A stretch of DNA of 64,000 nt from an uncultured Flavihumibacter sp. (GTDB lineage Bacteria > Bacteroidota > Bacteroidia > Chitinophagales > Chitinophagaceae), in NCBI GenBank assembly GCA_902168105.1, contig CABHOY010000044.1:35026-99025 (forward strand), given 5' to 3'. The translations under genes and the position numbers were made by a program. Every line of letters begins with the position of its first letter. Position 1 is the stretch's first letter. The notes beneath the pieces are model-generated. The model was not told where the DNA came from, did no database searches, and was given only the letters and a program-made list of their open reading frames with translations. This document shows positions 8,943 to 18,230 of the stretch, piece by piece.

Positions 8943-10613
8943 CTACTTAACTTCTGCCAGGTATTTATGCACAAAGCTGATCGCCATAGATCCTTCACCT
9001 ACAGCAGCAGCTACCCTGTTCATTGCGTGGGCGCGCACGTCTCCGGCGGCGAAGATCCCCGGACAGCTGGTTTCCAGCAGATAAGGATCACGGTTCTGCT
9101 TCCAGATCTTATTAAATGAATCGTAGCCCTGAAGGTCCCTGCCCGTTTCGATAAACCCTTTTTCGTCTTTGATAATATCCAGCGCTATCCAGTCAGTGAA
9201 TGGTTTGGCGCCAATAAAGATATAAAGGGCGTCGGCGGTAACAAGATTTTTAGCCTTCGTATCTATATTACAGAGACAGAGTTGTTGCAGTTTATCAGTT
9301 CCCATTGCCTCGGCAATTTCTGTCTTAGGCATCAGGGTAATATTAGAAGTACCGGCGATCTGCTCTATGAGGTAGGCAGACATGGTACTGGTCAGATCTT
9401 CTTTACGGATGATGATATAAATATTCTTCGCGAACTTGGACAGATACATGGCTGCCTGACCGGCAGAGTTACCTCCGCCTACGATGAATACCTCTTTATC
9501 TTTGCAGGCGGAAGCCTCTGTAGTAGCAGCGCCATAGTAGATACCTGCGCCGGTAAAGTCCGATATGCCTTTCGTTTCCAGTTGACGGTAATCCACACCG
9601 GTTGTAATGATCACGCTGCGTGTATTGATCTCCGTGTCATCTTCCAGCACGATCTTTTTATAACCATCTTTCTGCTTGATATCTTTTACAGATTGTGGTG
9701 TAATGAACTCCGTTCCCAGTCTTGTCGCCTGTGCTATGGCCCGACGGGTCAGTTCTGCACCACTTAATCCGCTGGGGAAACCGAGGTAGTTCTCAATACG
9801 TGAACTCGTCCCTGCCTGTCCACCAGGCGCCCTTCTTTCTATCAGCAACGTTTTTAGTCCCTCCGAAGCGCCATACACACCGGCTGCCAGACCAGCAGGT
9901 CCTGCACCGATGATGACCACGTCGTACACATCCAGTTTTACCTGGGGATTGAGTCCTGCCTTACGCGCTATATCAATGATCGACGGATTGGAAATGTAGC
10001 TGCCATCCTCAAAGAAAACCATCGGAAGGTCCTTAATGGTAAGGTTGTTGATGCTCAGCAAACGGGTAGCATCTTCAGAGGCCTGTACATCCAGCCATTG
10101 ATAAGGAATAAGATTTCCTGCAAGGAATTCCTTGATGGCATGCGACTTTTGTGAGAACTGGTATCCCACAACCTTAATGCCCTTGAAATCCGGACGGTAT
10201 ATTGTTTGCCAGTCATCGAGCAATTCGTCGACGATGGGATATAATTTTTCCTCAGGAGGACTCCATGGTTTCACCAGGTAGTAGTCCAGCTGCACAGAGT
10301 TGATCGCCCTGATGGCGGCATCTGTATCCGAGTAAGCAGTTAATAGCACACGTCTGGCATCCGGATAAAACTCCATCGCTTTTTCCAGGAACTCAACACC
10401 TTCCATTTCAGGCATCCGCTGATCTGAAATGAACATTGCTACTGTTTCTCCTTTATTCTTTAACTCAAGTAAAGATTCCAGTGCTTCACTTACTACGGTT
10501 GTGCTTATTATTTTATAGTTATCGCGGTATTTACCTTTGAGATCTCTCACAATGGCACGTAACACCTGTGCATCGTCGTCAATACAGAGAATAAAAGGTT
10601 GATTGTGATTCAT
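8943..10613 (-). CDS. Fused response regulator / thioredoxin-reductase-like flavoprotein
   Basis: I start at MNHNQPFILCIDDD (10613) rather than the longer frame from 10643. Residues about 1-125 form a receiver domain: acidic IDDD, phosphoacceptor Asp in FISDQRMP, Lys in YLVKPW. A thioredoxin-fold-like linker (about 145-215) follows, then an FAD/NAD(P)-binding domain with IIGAGPAGLAAG, PGGQAGTSSRIENYLGFP and a second GGGNSAGQAA motif. The place where thioredoxin reductase has its redox CxxC reads GAATTEAS, so disulfide reduction by the usual route is unlikely. The next gene upstream is its likely kinase partner, 54 bp away on the same strand. The fusion is known in databases, but its output is not. 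Confidence 0.85.
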   Translation of the reverse strand: MNHNQPFILCIDDDAQVLRAIVRDLKGKYRDNYKIISTTVVSEALESLLELKNKGETVAMFISDQRMPEMEGVEFLEKAMEFYPDARRVLLTAYSDTDAAIRAINSVQLDYYLVKPWSPPEEKLYPIVDELLDDWQTIYRPDFKGIKVVGYQFSQKSHAIKEFLAGNLIPYQWLDVQASEDATRLLSINNLTIKDLPMVFFEDGSYISNPSIIDIARKAGLNPQVKLDVYDVVIIGAGPAGLAAGVYGASEGLKTLLIERRAPGGQAGTSSRIENYLGFPSGLSGAELTRRAIAQATRLGTEFITPQSVKDIKQKDGYKKIVLEDDTEINTRSVIITTGVDYRQLETKGISDFTGAGIYYGAATTEASACKDKEVFIVGGGNSAGQAAMYLSKFAKNIYIIIRKEDLTSTMSAYLIEQIAGTSNITLMPKTEIAEAMGTDKLQQLCLCNIDTKAKNLVTADALYIFIGAKPFTDWIALDIIKDEKGFIETGRDLQGYDSFNKIWKQNRDPYLLETSCPGIFAAGDVRAHAMNRVAAAVGEGSMAISFVHKYLAEVK

Positions 10614-10667
10614 ATGTTCAGTTCTTAGAATGGCATAAGTCAACTCAAAATTAACTTATAAATACAA

Positions 10668-12074
10668 TTATCCGTGGATGGGAAGTGACACTGTAAAGCG
10701 GGTCTCTCCCGGTTTCGATTCCACATTCAGATAACCTTTATGCTGACGGACAATCTGTGATACGATATCCAGCCCCAGTCCTGTTCCTTTGCCTGGTTCT
10801 TTTGTCGTAAAGAAGGGGTCGTATATTTTAGCGATGATATCTGCTGGTATACCGGGACCATCGTCTGTAATGATGACCTTCAAACAGTCTTTGTCCCGCT
10901 CGGTTTTGATGGAAAGTTTTCCTCTTTTATTTACCTCCATTGCGTCCAGCGCGTTGTCTATAAGGTTAGTCCACACCTGGTTTAATTCACCGATCAGCGC
11001 ACGAAGAGGAGGCAAACTGGTATCGTACTGTTCTTCCAGTTCAATGTTTCCCTTACGTAATTTATACTGGAGAATAGAGATCGTATTGCGGATGCCGTCA
11101 TGAATATTTGTGAGCTGTTTATCATAACCCTTATCCATATGGGTAAACGACTTCACGGAACCTACCAGGTCTGCAATGCGTTTAGAGGCCTCCTCAATAT
11201 CTGATACGATCTTTTCTGTGATCAGGTTATTGTTGATCCAGTTAAACACCGGAGATATATCACTTGCACCAAGTCTTTGTCTGAACTCATCGAGATGTTC
11301 TAATGTAAAACCAAATTCCACGAAGTTCTCGGATAGTTCCACACTGTTCTCAACGTTCAGGTCATCCAGCCATTCGGTCAGCTCATCCTCTTTTTGTGAA
11401 CGTTGTACAAGTGTCATAGAAGATTGTTGGGATTTATGTTGTGAGAGCACCTCGAACATGGTCTCTTTGACAAGATCTATAGCAGCGGCATCCATACGGA
11501 TCTCCATGATCCGTTTGAAGAACTCCGGCTGTAATTGCAGGTGTTTTTTCATGGAATAGGCGCCTCTCACCACAGCAGCGGCCGGATTGTTCAGTTCGTG
11601 GGCCAACCCTGCAGAAAGTTTACCCAACGCCATCATTTTTTCACTTTGGCGCAGGAAGGAAGTATAGTCCCGTACGCGGTTTGTCATGATGTGCACAAGT
11701 GCCTGCGTCAGTTCGAAATGGGTGCGGATCAGTTCCTGTATTTTCTCTATTGGTAGATTGAGCACTACGGTATTCTCTATCACTTCACCTGCTACCTGGT
11801 AATTGGTGCCCCTGGAAAAAGGGAGGTAGCCCACTATTTTTCCAGGTTCTACTATAAGCAATTCCCGCAGCTCATTATTCTGTATCTGGCATATTCTCAC
11901 GAGGCCTGACACGATCAGCTGAGTACCACGCATCATATCATCAACCTTGAACATATAAGTGCCGGCAGGATATTCTTTCCGCTCACTATTGTCTATGAAC
12001 CATTGCAGCTGGTTGTCGGGAACGCCCTGGAGCGTATCAATAGTGCGCATCCATTCAACAGTGATATTCGTCAT
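10668..12074 (-). CDS. Histidine kinase with N-terminal cyclic-nucleotide-binding domain
   Basis: 468 residues. The first 120 resemble a Crp-type cNMP-binding beta-barrel (PAGTYMFKVDD, PGKIVGYLPF). A HisKA helix carries the phosphorylatable His in GLAHELNNPAAAV near residue 158, and an HATPase domain has DDGPGIPAD and GTGLGLDIVSQ. There is no membrane segment, so this is a cytoplasmic sensor. It is the first gene of a two-gene unit with the receiver/flavoprotein fusion, which it most likely phosphorylates. The ligand of the sensory barrel is unknown. Confidence 0.85.
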   Translation of the reverse strand: MTNITVEWMRTIDTLQGVPDNQLQWFIDNSERKEYPAGTYMFKVDDMMRGTQLIVSGLVRICQIQNNELRELLIVEPGKIVGYLPFSRGTNYQVAGEVIENTVVLNLPIEKIQELIRTHFELTQALVHIMTNRVRDYTSFLRQSEKMMALGKLSAGLAHELNNPAAAVVRGAYSMKKHLQLQPEFFKRIMEIRMDAAAIDLVKETMFEVLSQHKSQQSSMTLVQRSQKEDELTEWLDDLNVENSVELSENFVEFGFTLEHLDEFRQRLGASDISPVFNWINNNLITEKIVSDIEEASKRIADLVGSVKSFTHMDKGYDKQLTNIHDGIRNTISILQYKLRKGNIELEEQYDTSLPPLRALIGELNQVWTNLIDNALDAMEVNKRGKLSIKTERDKDCLKVIITDDGPGIPADIIAKIYDPFFTTKEPGKGTGLGLDIVSQIVRQHKGYLNVESKPGETRFTVSLPIHG

Positions 12075-12183
12075 GTAAGGGTTATTATTGGGCAGAAAGA
12101 TACTTATAATTCAGCTAGGTTCCCACAGTCATCGTTGTCGGATTTACGGCTTGATTGGTTTAAATTATCATGGTCCCAAAACA

Positions 12184-12207
12184 TATAGCCCGCCAGGGCG
12201 GGCTATA
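12184..12207. terminator. GC-rich hairpin between kinase and esterase genes
   Basis: TATAGCCCGCC and GGCGGGCTATA are perfect 11-bp arms around only two bases. There is no long T-run on either side, so it may be a transcript-end or mRNA-stability hairpin rather than a classical terminator. Confidence 0.4.
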
Positions 12208-12235
12208 AACTCTCAAGTATAAAATAGGCTATAAA

Positions 12236-12273
12236 CACCTGCTGCCTGCTGTATACGTTACATGCAGCAGGTG
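12236..12273 (-). terminator. Hairpin downstream of the esterase gene
   Basis: CACCTGCTGC and GCAGCAGGTG are perfect 10-bp arms with an 18-nt loop. It lies 48 bp beyond the esterase stop codon. The T-tract is weak. Confidence 0.35.
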
Positions 12274-12320
12274 CTGACAGCTATCAACTGGATCGTATGA
12301 TATGGCAAGTGATGTTTTAC

Positions 12321-13328
12321 TTATTTCAGCGCGTTTCTTAACTCGCTTGCCACATGCCGTAATGCAGACTGCACCGCCGGTACGTCCGCAAGCGGATTCA
12401 ACAAACCATAATCATGGATCATGCCCTGAACACGCATAAGTGTAACCGGTACGCCTGCTTCATCCATTTTACGGGCATATGCCTCTCCCTCATCCCTCAG
12501 GACATCATTCTCTGCTACCTGTACAAGTGTAGGGGGTAATCCCTTCAGATCTTCCAGGCTGGCCTGCAAAGGAGATGCATAGATCTCCTGGCGTTGCGGT
12601 CCCTTCGGCATATAATTATCCCAGAACCAGATCATCATATTCCTGGTCAGGAAACGGGACTCTGCATACTGATGATAGGACACTGTATCGAAACTTGCGT
12701 CGGTCACCGGCCAAAGAAGTACCTGTAATTTGATCTCTGGTCCTTTTTTGTGCTTTGCCATTAACACAGTGGCAGCAGTCATATTACCACCAACGCTGTT
12801 GCCTACCACGGCAAGACGTTTACCATCGATGTTCAGTTCAGCACCATGCGCAGCGATCCATTTGGTCGCAGCATATGCTTCGTTAATTGCTACTGGGTAT
12901 TTTGCTTCGGGTGAACGGGTATATTCCACAAATACGGCGACAAGACCTGAGTAAACCACCAGGTCTCTGACAAAGCGCTGGTGCGTCGGATAATCTCCCA
13001 GTACCCAGCCTCCGCCATGAATAAACATGAAAGCGGGGAGCACTCCGGTCTGACCTTCGGGACGTACAATAAAGAGTTTTACACTCAGTCCGTCCTCACT
13101 AATCGTTTTTTCAGTAACAGTAACTCCGGAAAGATCAACTTTCACAGATGTTTGCGCTCCTTCCAGCACCTTACGGGCATCTGCCGGCGTCATTGTTTCC
13201 ATGGGATCTCCGCCGCCACTGTTCAGCACATTTAAAAAGGCTTTAACATGAGTTTCGATAGCGGGGTCGGTAGCCGGGTCCAGCACTTCAATGTCTTCAA
13301 TGGTGTTCCTGATTGTTTGTTCAGTCAT
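12321..13328 (-). CDS. Alpha/beta hydrolase, hormone-sensitive-lipase (acetyl esterase) type
   Basis: 335 residues with the hormone-sensitive-lipase family signature: oxyanion-hole HGGGW (IHGGGWVLGD, near residue 104), nucleophile Ser in VGNSVGGN, Asp in ENDVLRDEG and His in MIHDYGLL. There is no signal peptide, so it is a cytoplasmic carboxylesterase of small acyl esters; the natural substrate is unknown. An AraC regulator gene lies 130 bp upstream on the same strand and may control it. Confidence 0.85.
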   Translation of the reverse strand: MTEQTIRNTIEDIEVLDPATDPAIETHVKAFLNVLNSGGGDPMETMTPADARKVLEGAQTSVKVDLSGVTVTEKTISEDGLSVKLFIVRPEGQTGVLPAFMFIHGGGWVLGDYPTHQRFVRDLVVYSGLVAVFVEYTRSPEAKYPVAINEAYAATKWIAAHGAELNIDGKRLAVVGNSVGGNMTAATVLMAKHKKGPEIKLQVLLWPVTDASFDTVSYHQYAESRFLTRNMMIWFWDNYMPKGPQRQEIYASPLQASLEDLKGLPPTLVQVAENDVLRDEGEAYARKMDEAGVPVTLMRVQGMIHDYGLLNPLADVPAVQSALRHVASELRNALK

Positions 13329-13458
13329 ATTATTATCTTTTTATGGGTGTTAATAATGTGGGCGTTTACAAAGCTATCATATAGACAATGCCGGAGCAAT
13401 GGCAGAATGCTGGTGTCAGTTGTATAATTCCGGGAATAACAATCAAAAGATGAACAGA

Positions 13459-14382
13459 TTAGAGCGGGGCAATATCAGTTACAAGTCCTTTTTTGAAACT
13501 ACTGAAATTCATCCCTGAATTATTCTTGAAATACTTACTAAAATGAGAATGGTCCTCGAATCCGAGATGGTAGGCAATTTCTTTCATACTTACATTAGAA
13601 TCCAGCGCCTGTCTCTTCGCCTCCGTGATAATATGATGCTGTATATGTGAACTGGCCGGAGTGCCTGTTATCTTTTTTACAATTCGATTGAGGTGATTGG
13701 CGGTTACAAAAAGTTCACTGGCATAGTCGGCTACAAACTTCTTGGTCCTGTAATGGATTTTCACAAGGGAGATAAATTTCTGCACCAGTTCAATTTCCTT
13801 GGACTGCGCCAGTTCCTTCATTCTGGGTTGTAACTTACGGGAGAAGTGGATTACCAGTATATTCAGTAAACCAGCCAGTATTTCTGACCTTAAAAGATAA
13901 TGGTGTTCATATTCCTTCGCCATTCTTTTGACAAGGTCTTCTATTTCATCCTGCATTTCTCTATCGACTGTTATGACAGACATGCTCATGCCGTAAATGT
14001 TGGTATCGAGCCAGGTGATACCTACAGTATAAGTGGCCCAGCGATAGAGAAAGTCCCGGGAGAAGGAAATATGGTAACCCTGAACATCACCCTGCAACCT
14101 GCAGGTTCTCACCTGGCCGGGAGTAAGACAGTAGATCATATTATGGCTGATAGGATGCTGAACCGTATCAATAGCAATTTGCCCTTTCCCTGTTTTGAAC
14201 CAGAGGATCTCAAAGTACTGCAGCCTTTCCTGACGTTCGTTCAGAACTAACTGATCATATCCCCTTTCTTCCAATATATGGAGCTCAAAGTGATTGTTTC
14301 TGTCGGGCCTGAAATCTCCGGAAGCACCAGGAATATTGGGTAACGCAAATGTGGTGGCGCCGTATAGGACTTTGCTGTTCAT
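13459..14382 (-). CDS. AraC-family transcriptional regulator
   Basis: 307 residues. An N-terminal cupin-like sensory half (about 20-170) is followed by two helix-turn-helix motifs; the second is marked by SMKEIAYHLGFEDHSHFSKYFK. It probably senses a small molecule and controls the esterase just downstream, and perhaps the divergent sigma-54 activator gene across a spacer that holds two identical palindromic sites. Confidence 0.85.
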   Translation of the reverse strand: MNSKVLYGATTFALPNIPGASGDFRPDRNNHFELHILEERGYDQLVLNERQERLQYFEILWFKTGKGQIAIDTVQHPISHNMIYCLTPGQVRTCRLQGDVQGYHISFSRDFLYRWATYTVGITWLDTNIYGMSMSVITVDREMQDEIEDLVKRMAKEYEHHYLLRSEILAGLLNILVIHFSRKLQPRMKELAQSKEIELVQKFISLVKIHYRTKKFVADYASELFVTANHLNRIVKKITGTPASSHIQHHIITEAKRQALDSNVSMKEIAYHLGFEDHSHFSKYFKNNSGMNFSSFKKGLVTDIAPL

Positions 14383-14476
14383 AGTAATGGTTTCAGTTTT
14401 TAAAATAATACTAATCTGGTGCCATGTCGTAATTTACTGATTATTATATTTTTGCGAGAAATGTACTTGTGTTCAT

Positions 14477-14496
14477 TATTCATATATGAACAATTG
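14477..14496. promoter_or_regulatory. Operator-like site, copy 1
   Basis: TATTCATATATGAACAATTG. It contains the perfect 12-bp palindrome TTCATATATGAA and recurs exactly 117 bp downstream. The likely ligand is one of the two flanking regulators. Confidence 0.5.
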
Positions 14497-14593
14497 ACCA
14501 ACATATTATTGGTATTTCAGGAACGGTGAATAGCGATATTACGCTGTTATCCCAAGGACCTCCTGCTCGTGTATCGCTATCTTTTTAAGTGGC

Positions 14594-14613
14594 TATTCAT
14601 ATATGAACAATTG
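14594..14613. promoter_or_regulatory. Operator-like site, copy 2
   Basis: Exact second copy of the 20-bp site at 14477. The 117-bp spacing is close to eleven helical turns, which would place both on one DNA face and would suit looping. Confidence 0.5.
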
Positions 14614-14725
14614 TATAGTAATATTGTTGATCAAGAATATGATTAGCTTATAAATATTGGATATGCCGTGGTAGTATGCGTTATTTTATAATACTGTATT
14701 AATCCCCGTGAAACCAGGTGCAATC

Positions 14726-15802
14726 ATGGGACCATCAAAATCTTATATGCCACAAGAGTTACCGGACATCGATATGCCCGACCAGATCATTGCCAACATT
14801 CTCGAAAAGAAAGAGGTCAGCAGTGGGGATACCTATAAGGATATTATAGGTGCCGGTCCGGAAATGCAACACATATTCCATTTGTTATCCCAGGTAGCTG
14901 CCGCGCAGAGTACAGTTCTGATACTCGGAGAAACAGGTACCGGGAAAGAGCTGATCGCAAGGGCCATTCATAGCGCGTCCCCACGGTGGAATAGACAAAT
15001 GGTAAAAGTCAACTGTGCAACATTACCCGCTAATCTTATCGAGAGTGAGCTATTCGGCCATGAGAAAGGCAGTTTTACCGGTGCTACTGAAAGGAGAATA
15101 GGAAAGTTTGAGCTGGCAAACCATGGTACCCTGTTCCTGGACGAGATAGGCGAAATGCAGCCAGGTCTCCAGGTCAAGCTCTTACGCGCAATACAGGAAA
15201 AAGAGATCGAAAGGATTGGAGGTAAAAAAACGATTAAAACAGATGTAAGGATCATTGCCGCAACAAGCCGCAATCTCCAGAAAGAAGCGGCCGAAGGCCA
15301 TTTTAGAAATGATCTGTTCTATCGTTTGAACGTATTCCCTATTGTATTACCCCCCTTGCGGGATAGGATAGAAGATATACCGCTGCTGGCAGCCCATTTT
15401 ATCGCCCGTTTTTCCCGGAGCGCAGGTAAGAAAAATGTCCGGTTATCAGGTGCCGCCATGAAACAGTTGATGGCTTATAACTGGCCCGGTAATGTTCGTG
15501 AACTGGAACATGCGCTGGAAAGAAGCATATTACTGATGCAGGGAAATGTTATCCGCGACATTCATTTATCTTCCGTACAGCCGGTAACAGAGAAAAAGTT
15601 AAGGGCAGACGAGGACTATAGCAGAACACTTGCGGAAGTAGAACGGGAATACATCCTCGGTGTGTTGAATAAATGTGGGGGAAAGGTGTTCGGGCCCGGT
15701 GGCGCAGCAGAAATTCTCGGACTGCATGTCTCAACATTGAATCACCGTATCAGGAAGCTGGGTATCCAAAAAGCACATATGTACTTTGTGAAGAAACCAT
15801 AG
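14726..15802 (+). CDS. Sigma-54-dependent transcriptional activator
   Basis: I use the ATG at 14726; a GTG at 14708 is in frame. After a short N-terminus without an obvious sensory domain comes an AAA+ sigma-54 interaction domain: Walker A GETGTGKE, the sigma-54-contacting GSFTGA loop, Walker B LFLDEIGE and the NWPGNVREL motif. A Fis-type helix-turn-helix (GGAAEILGLHVSTLNHRI) ends it. Lack of a receiver or PAS domain suggests control by another protein, by expression level, or by the twin operator sites upstream. It is convergent with the pirin gene. Confidence 0.88.
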   Translation: MGPSKSYMPQELPDIDMPDQIIANILEKKEVSSGDTYKDIIGAGPEMQHIFHLLSQVAAAQSTVLILGETGTGKELIARAIHSASPRWNRQMVKVNCATLPANLIESELFGHEKGSFTGATERRIGKFELANHGTLFLDEIGEMQPGLQVKLLRAIQEKEIERIGGKKTIKTDVRIIAATSRNLQKEAAEGHFRNDLFYRLNVFPIVLPPLRDRIEDIPLLAAHFIARFSRSAGKKNVRLSGAAMKQLMAYNWPGNVRELEHALERSILLMQGNVIRDIHLSSVQPVTEKKLRADEDYSRTLAEVEREYILGVLNKCGGKVFGPGGAAEILGLHVSTLNHRIRKLGIQKAHMYFVKKP

Positions 15803-15861
15803 CAGTCGCCAGACCCTGTACCTCAGGTTATTTGCCGGAAGCAACGGCCTCCTTGCCTTAC

Positions 15862-16728
15862 TTACCGGTATGCTATAGTGCCATATTTACCTTCAAAGAA
15901 TTCGCGGTAAGCAGTCGCTATTTCCGCATGACTGTTCATCACAAAAGGCCCCTGACTAACTATTTCTTCCGTATAAGGTTCACCGCCGAATAACAAAATA
16001 TCTACCGATTTTATGTGCGGATTTTCAAGGACCATATCATCGCCATGTTGTCCGAAAATAATGATCTTGCTATTTCCTGCCGCAGTGCCATTGATCATCA
16101 CCTCACAGGCTGGAACGAATGCCGCGCATTCCTGGTTCGCTTTTGCCTGCAATGTGAATGATGCTTTGGGACACAACTTAATATGATAGATGAACTGCTC
16201 ACTGTATGTTTTTACCGGAGAAACGGTAGCGCCAAATCTACCTAGTAAAACCCGTAATGTACCTGCACGTTCGGGTAGCTGCAATTCAGGGATTGCATCA
16301 GGCTTTACTGCCATATATTCTGGTTGTTCCGACTTGTTCTTTGCTGGAAGATTGATCCAGAACTGTAGGGAGTGAAAGACGTCGCCATTAAGCTGGCTGA
16401 AGGGTTTTTCGTCATGAATGATACCGCTGCCGGCTTTCATCCACTGTGCGCCACCGGCAGTTATTACATCATGATTGCCTTTGCTGTCGTAATGCGATAG
16501 CTGTCCGTCAAGTATATAATTAAAAGTAGCAATGCCCCTGTGAGGATGGGCAAATTCTCCTGTAGGGATACTGGTAGTACCGTCTTTAATGGCTACGGGA
16601 TATACGTGGTCCAGAAATACAATAGGGCCTACTGCCTTGAAGCTTTGTCCGGGGAGGAGCCGGTTCACCAGCAGATCGCCAACGCTGGAATTTACACCAC
16701 CATATATCGTTTCAATGACCTTTTTCAT
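15862..16728 (-). CDS. Pirin family protein (cupin)
   Basis: 288 residues. The pirin metal-binding motif HPHRGIATFNYILDG gives the two conserved histidines near residue 58, with further His/Glu ligands downstream in GSGIIHDEKP. Bacterial pirins are Fe-dependent bicupins, some with quercetinase activity, others regulatory; which applies here is unknown. It is a single gene, convergent with the sigma-54 activator gene. Confidence 0.88.
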   Translation of the reverse strand: MKKVIETIYGGVNSSVGDLLVNRLLPGQSFKAVGPIVFLDHVYPVAIKDGTTSIPTGEFAHPHRGIATFNYILDGQLSHYDSKGNHDVITAGGAQWMKAGSGIIHDEKPFSQLNGDVFHSLQFWINLPAKNKSEQPEYMAVKPDAIPELQLPERAGTLRVLLGRFGATVSPVKTYSEQFIYHIKLCPKASFTLQAKANQECAAFVPACEVMINGTAAGNSKIIIFGQHGDDMVLENPHIKSVDILLFGGEPYTEEIVSQGPFVMNSHAEIATAYREFFEGKYGTIAYR

Positions 16729-16776
16729 GAAGGATTTTTATAGATGATCAATAGCGATAACTATTTTATAAAATAT

Positions 16777-16784
16777 CAAAGTTA
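16777..16784 (-). promoter_or_regulatory. -7 box before the pirin gene
   Basis: On the minus strand this reads TAACTTTG, a full match to TAnnTTTG, 48 bases before the pirin ATG. No -33 TTG is found at the expected distance. Confidence 0.35.
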
Positions 16785-16997
16785 CAATGCCGTACCTGAA
16801 CGAAAATTGACGCAATACATGAAGTTCCGTTGACAAAAATCAAGTAAGAATAACACTGTGATTTAAATACATGTAGTATAACAGTGTAACCCATTTAGAA
16901 TAACAGATAAAAAGTTTTTATCTCCGCGTAAGGGTACATACCGGTTGTTGTGTTGTTATAGCATAGACCGATTGCTAACTAGCGTAATGCCTGACCT

Positions 16998-17120
16998 ATG
17001 GAATATGAAGAACATCAGAAACATGAGATGATTGCAAAGATGCTGGCCTACCTGGTGCTGCCTCTTGTAAGTGCTATGTTTATCGCAATAGTAGTGGTCC
17101 TCATTTATTTGTTCTGTTAA
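16998..17120 (+). CDS. 40-residue single-span membrane peptide upstream of a radical SAM gene
   Basis: A short ORF begins MEYEEHQKHEMIAKML, followed by a hydrophobic helix of about 22 residues and a C-terminal cysteine. It stops 9 bp before the radical SAM start, so the two are probably co-translated. The charged amphipathic head plus one membrane helix is protein-like. I do not recognise it. It could be a small membrane subunit or a substrate of the enzyme; the sequence gives no proof. Confidence 0.45.
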   Translation: MEYEEHQKHEMIAKMLAYLVLPLVSAMFIAIVVVLIYLFC

Positions 17121-17129
17121 ACTACATTC

Positions 17130-18227
17130 ATGTATACAACTGCCGACTATGTTTCACGGGCCGCACGGTTCGTACATAACCAGCTACAACCGACATCAAA
17201 GAAGTTATCTACGCTGATGCTCTATGCCACGGACCTATGTCAGTCCCGTTGTAAGCATTGCCTGATATGGGCCAAAAGACCTGTAGTACATCTCCCGATG
17301 GAGAAGATTGTAGAGATCATGCAGAGTGACTGCATCAGTAAGTCGACCAATATCGGTTTGGAAGGAGGCGAGTTCCTGCTGCATCCACAGGCTTTTGAGA
17401 TCTTACAATGGTTCAGCCGGTTTCATCCTGCATATGATCTCTTATCCAATTGCCTGGATCCTGAGAAAGTTATTAAGGCTGTAAAGGAATATGCGCCTAA
17501 ACGATTATTCATTTCGCTGGATGGTACAAAGGAAACATATCAGTTCATGCGGGGAAAAGACGGATATGATAAAGTGCTACGCGTTATTAAAGAGCTACAC
17601 AAAGAAAGCAATATCTCTGTCATGTTCACATTATCGCCCTATAACAGTTTTGATGATCTGCGTCATGTTATGCAGGTGTGCGCTGAATATGGGACAGATC
17701 TGCGGATCGGTATCTACAATAATATCTCCTACTTCGATACCGTTGAAACCGCTCATACTGAGAATGTGATCGCAAGTGAAGTTCCTGCCGTTACCGCTGC
17801 TCGCCTCGAGATACCTGCCGACATTATTCAGGAACTGCAGTCGTTTGATGAGAACCTTGATTTCCTTCAACTGTATAAATACTGGCAACAGGGAGAATTG
17901 AAGATGCCCTGTTATTCAATTTTCGATAGCCTGGTAGTGCTACCTAACGGCGATGTGCCTATCTGCCAGAATCTGGACCTGAAGCTGGGAAATGTCTATG
18001 CCCGTACGCTTGATCATATCTTCAATGATGCTGCTACACATGAAGTACAGAAGCATCATTGCCACAACTGTAATGGTTGCTGGATCAACTTTCACCGCAA
18101 ATATGACATCACCTTACTCAGGCAATCAGAGCGGTTATTGGGTAATATGATCACAGAGAAATTGTTTGGAGACTATCAGTGGAACCAACAGAAAGATAGT
18201 TTCAAAAAGATAATGGCTAAAGTATAG
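17130..18227 (+). CDS. Radical SAM protein with C-terminal SPASM-like cysteine cluster
   Basis: 365 residues. The radical SAM [4Fe-4S] motif CQSRCKHC lies near residue 37. A GLEGGEFLLHP glycine motif follows, and a C-terminal cysteine cluster (LPNGDVPICQN, then HHCHNCNGCW) is like the auxiliary-cluster region of SPASM proteins. Such enzymes modify peptides, sugars or small molecules by radical chemistry. A 40-codon membrane peptide gene lies 9 bp upstream and a Gfo/Idh oxidoreductase gene 3 bp downstream, so the three form an operon. The pairing with a dehydrogenase is compatible with sugar or cofactor chemistry. The product is unknown. Confidence 0.8.
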   Translation: MYTTADYVSRAARFVHNQLQPTSKKLSTLMLYATDLCQSRCKHCLIWAKRPVVHLPMEKIVEIMQSDCISKSTNIGLEGGEFLLHPQAFEILQWFSRFHPAYDLLSNCLDPEKVIKAVKEYAPKRLFISLDGTKETYQFMRGKDGYDKVLRVIKELHKESNISVMFTLSPYNSFDDLRHVMQVCAEYGTDLRIGIYNNISYFDTVETAHTENVIASEVPAVTAARLEIPADIIQELQSFDENLDFLQLYKYWQQGELKMPCYSIFDSLVVLPNGDVPICQNLDLKLGNVYARTLDHIFNDAATHEVQKHHCHNCNGCWINFHRKYDITLLRQSERLLGNMITEKLFGDYQWNQQKDSFKKIMAKV

Positions 18228-18230
18228 AAC

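Larger units (their letters stand above)
14383..14725. other. Intergenic region with twin operators, no gene
   Basis: This 343-bp spacer separates the divergent AraC-type and sigma-54-activator genes. It is AT-rich and holds two identical 20-bp palindromic sites, described separately. I see no ORF and no classical -24/-12 sigma-54 promoter. Confidence 0.6.
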
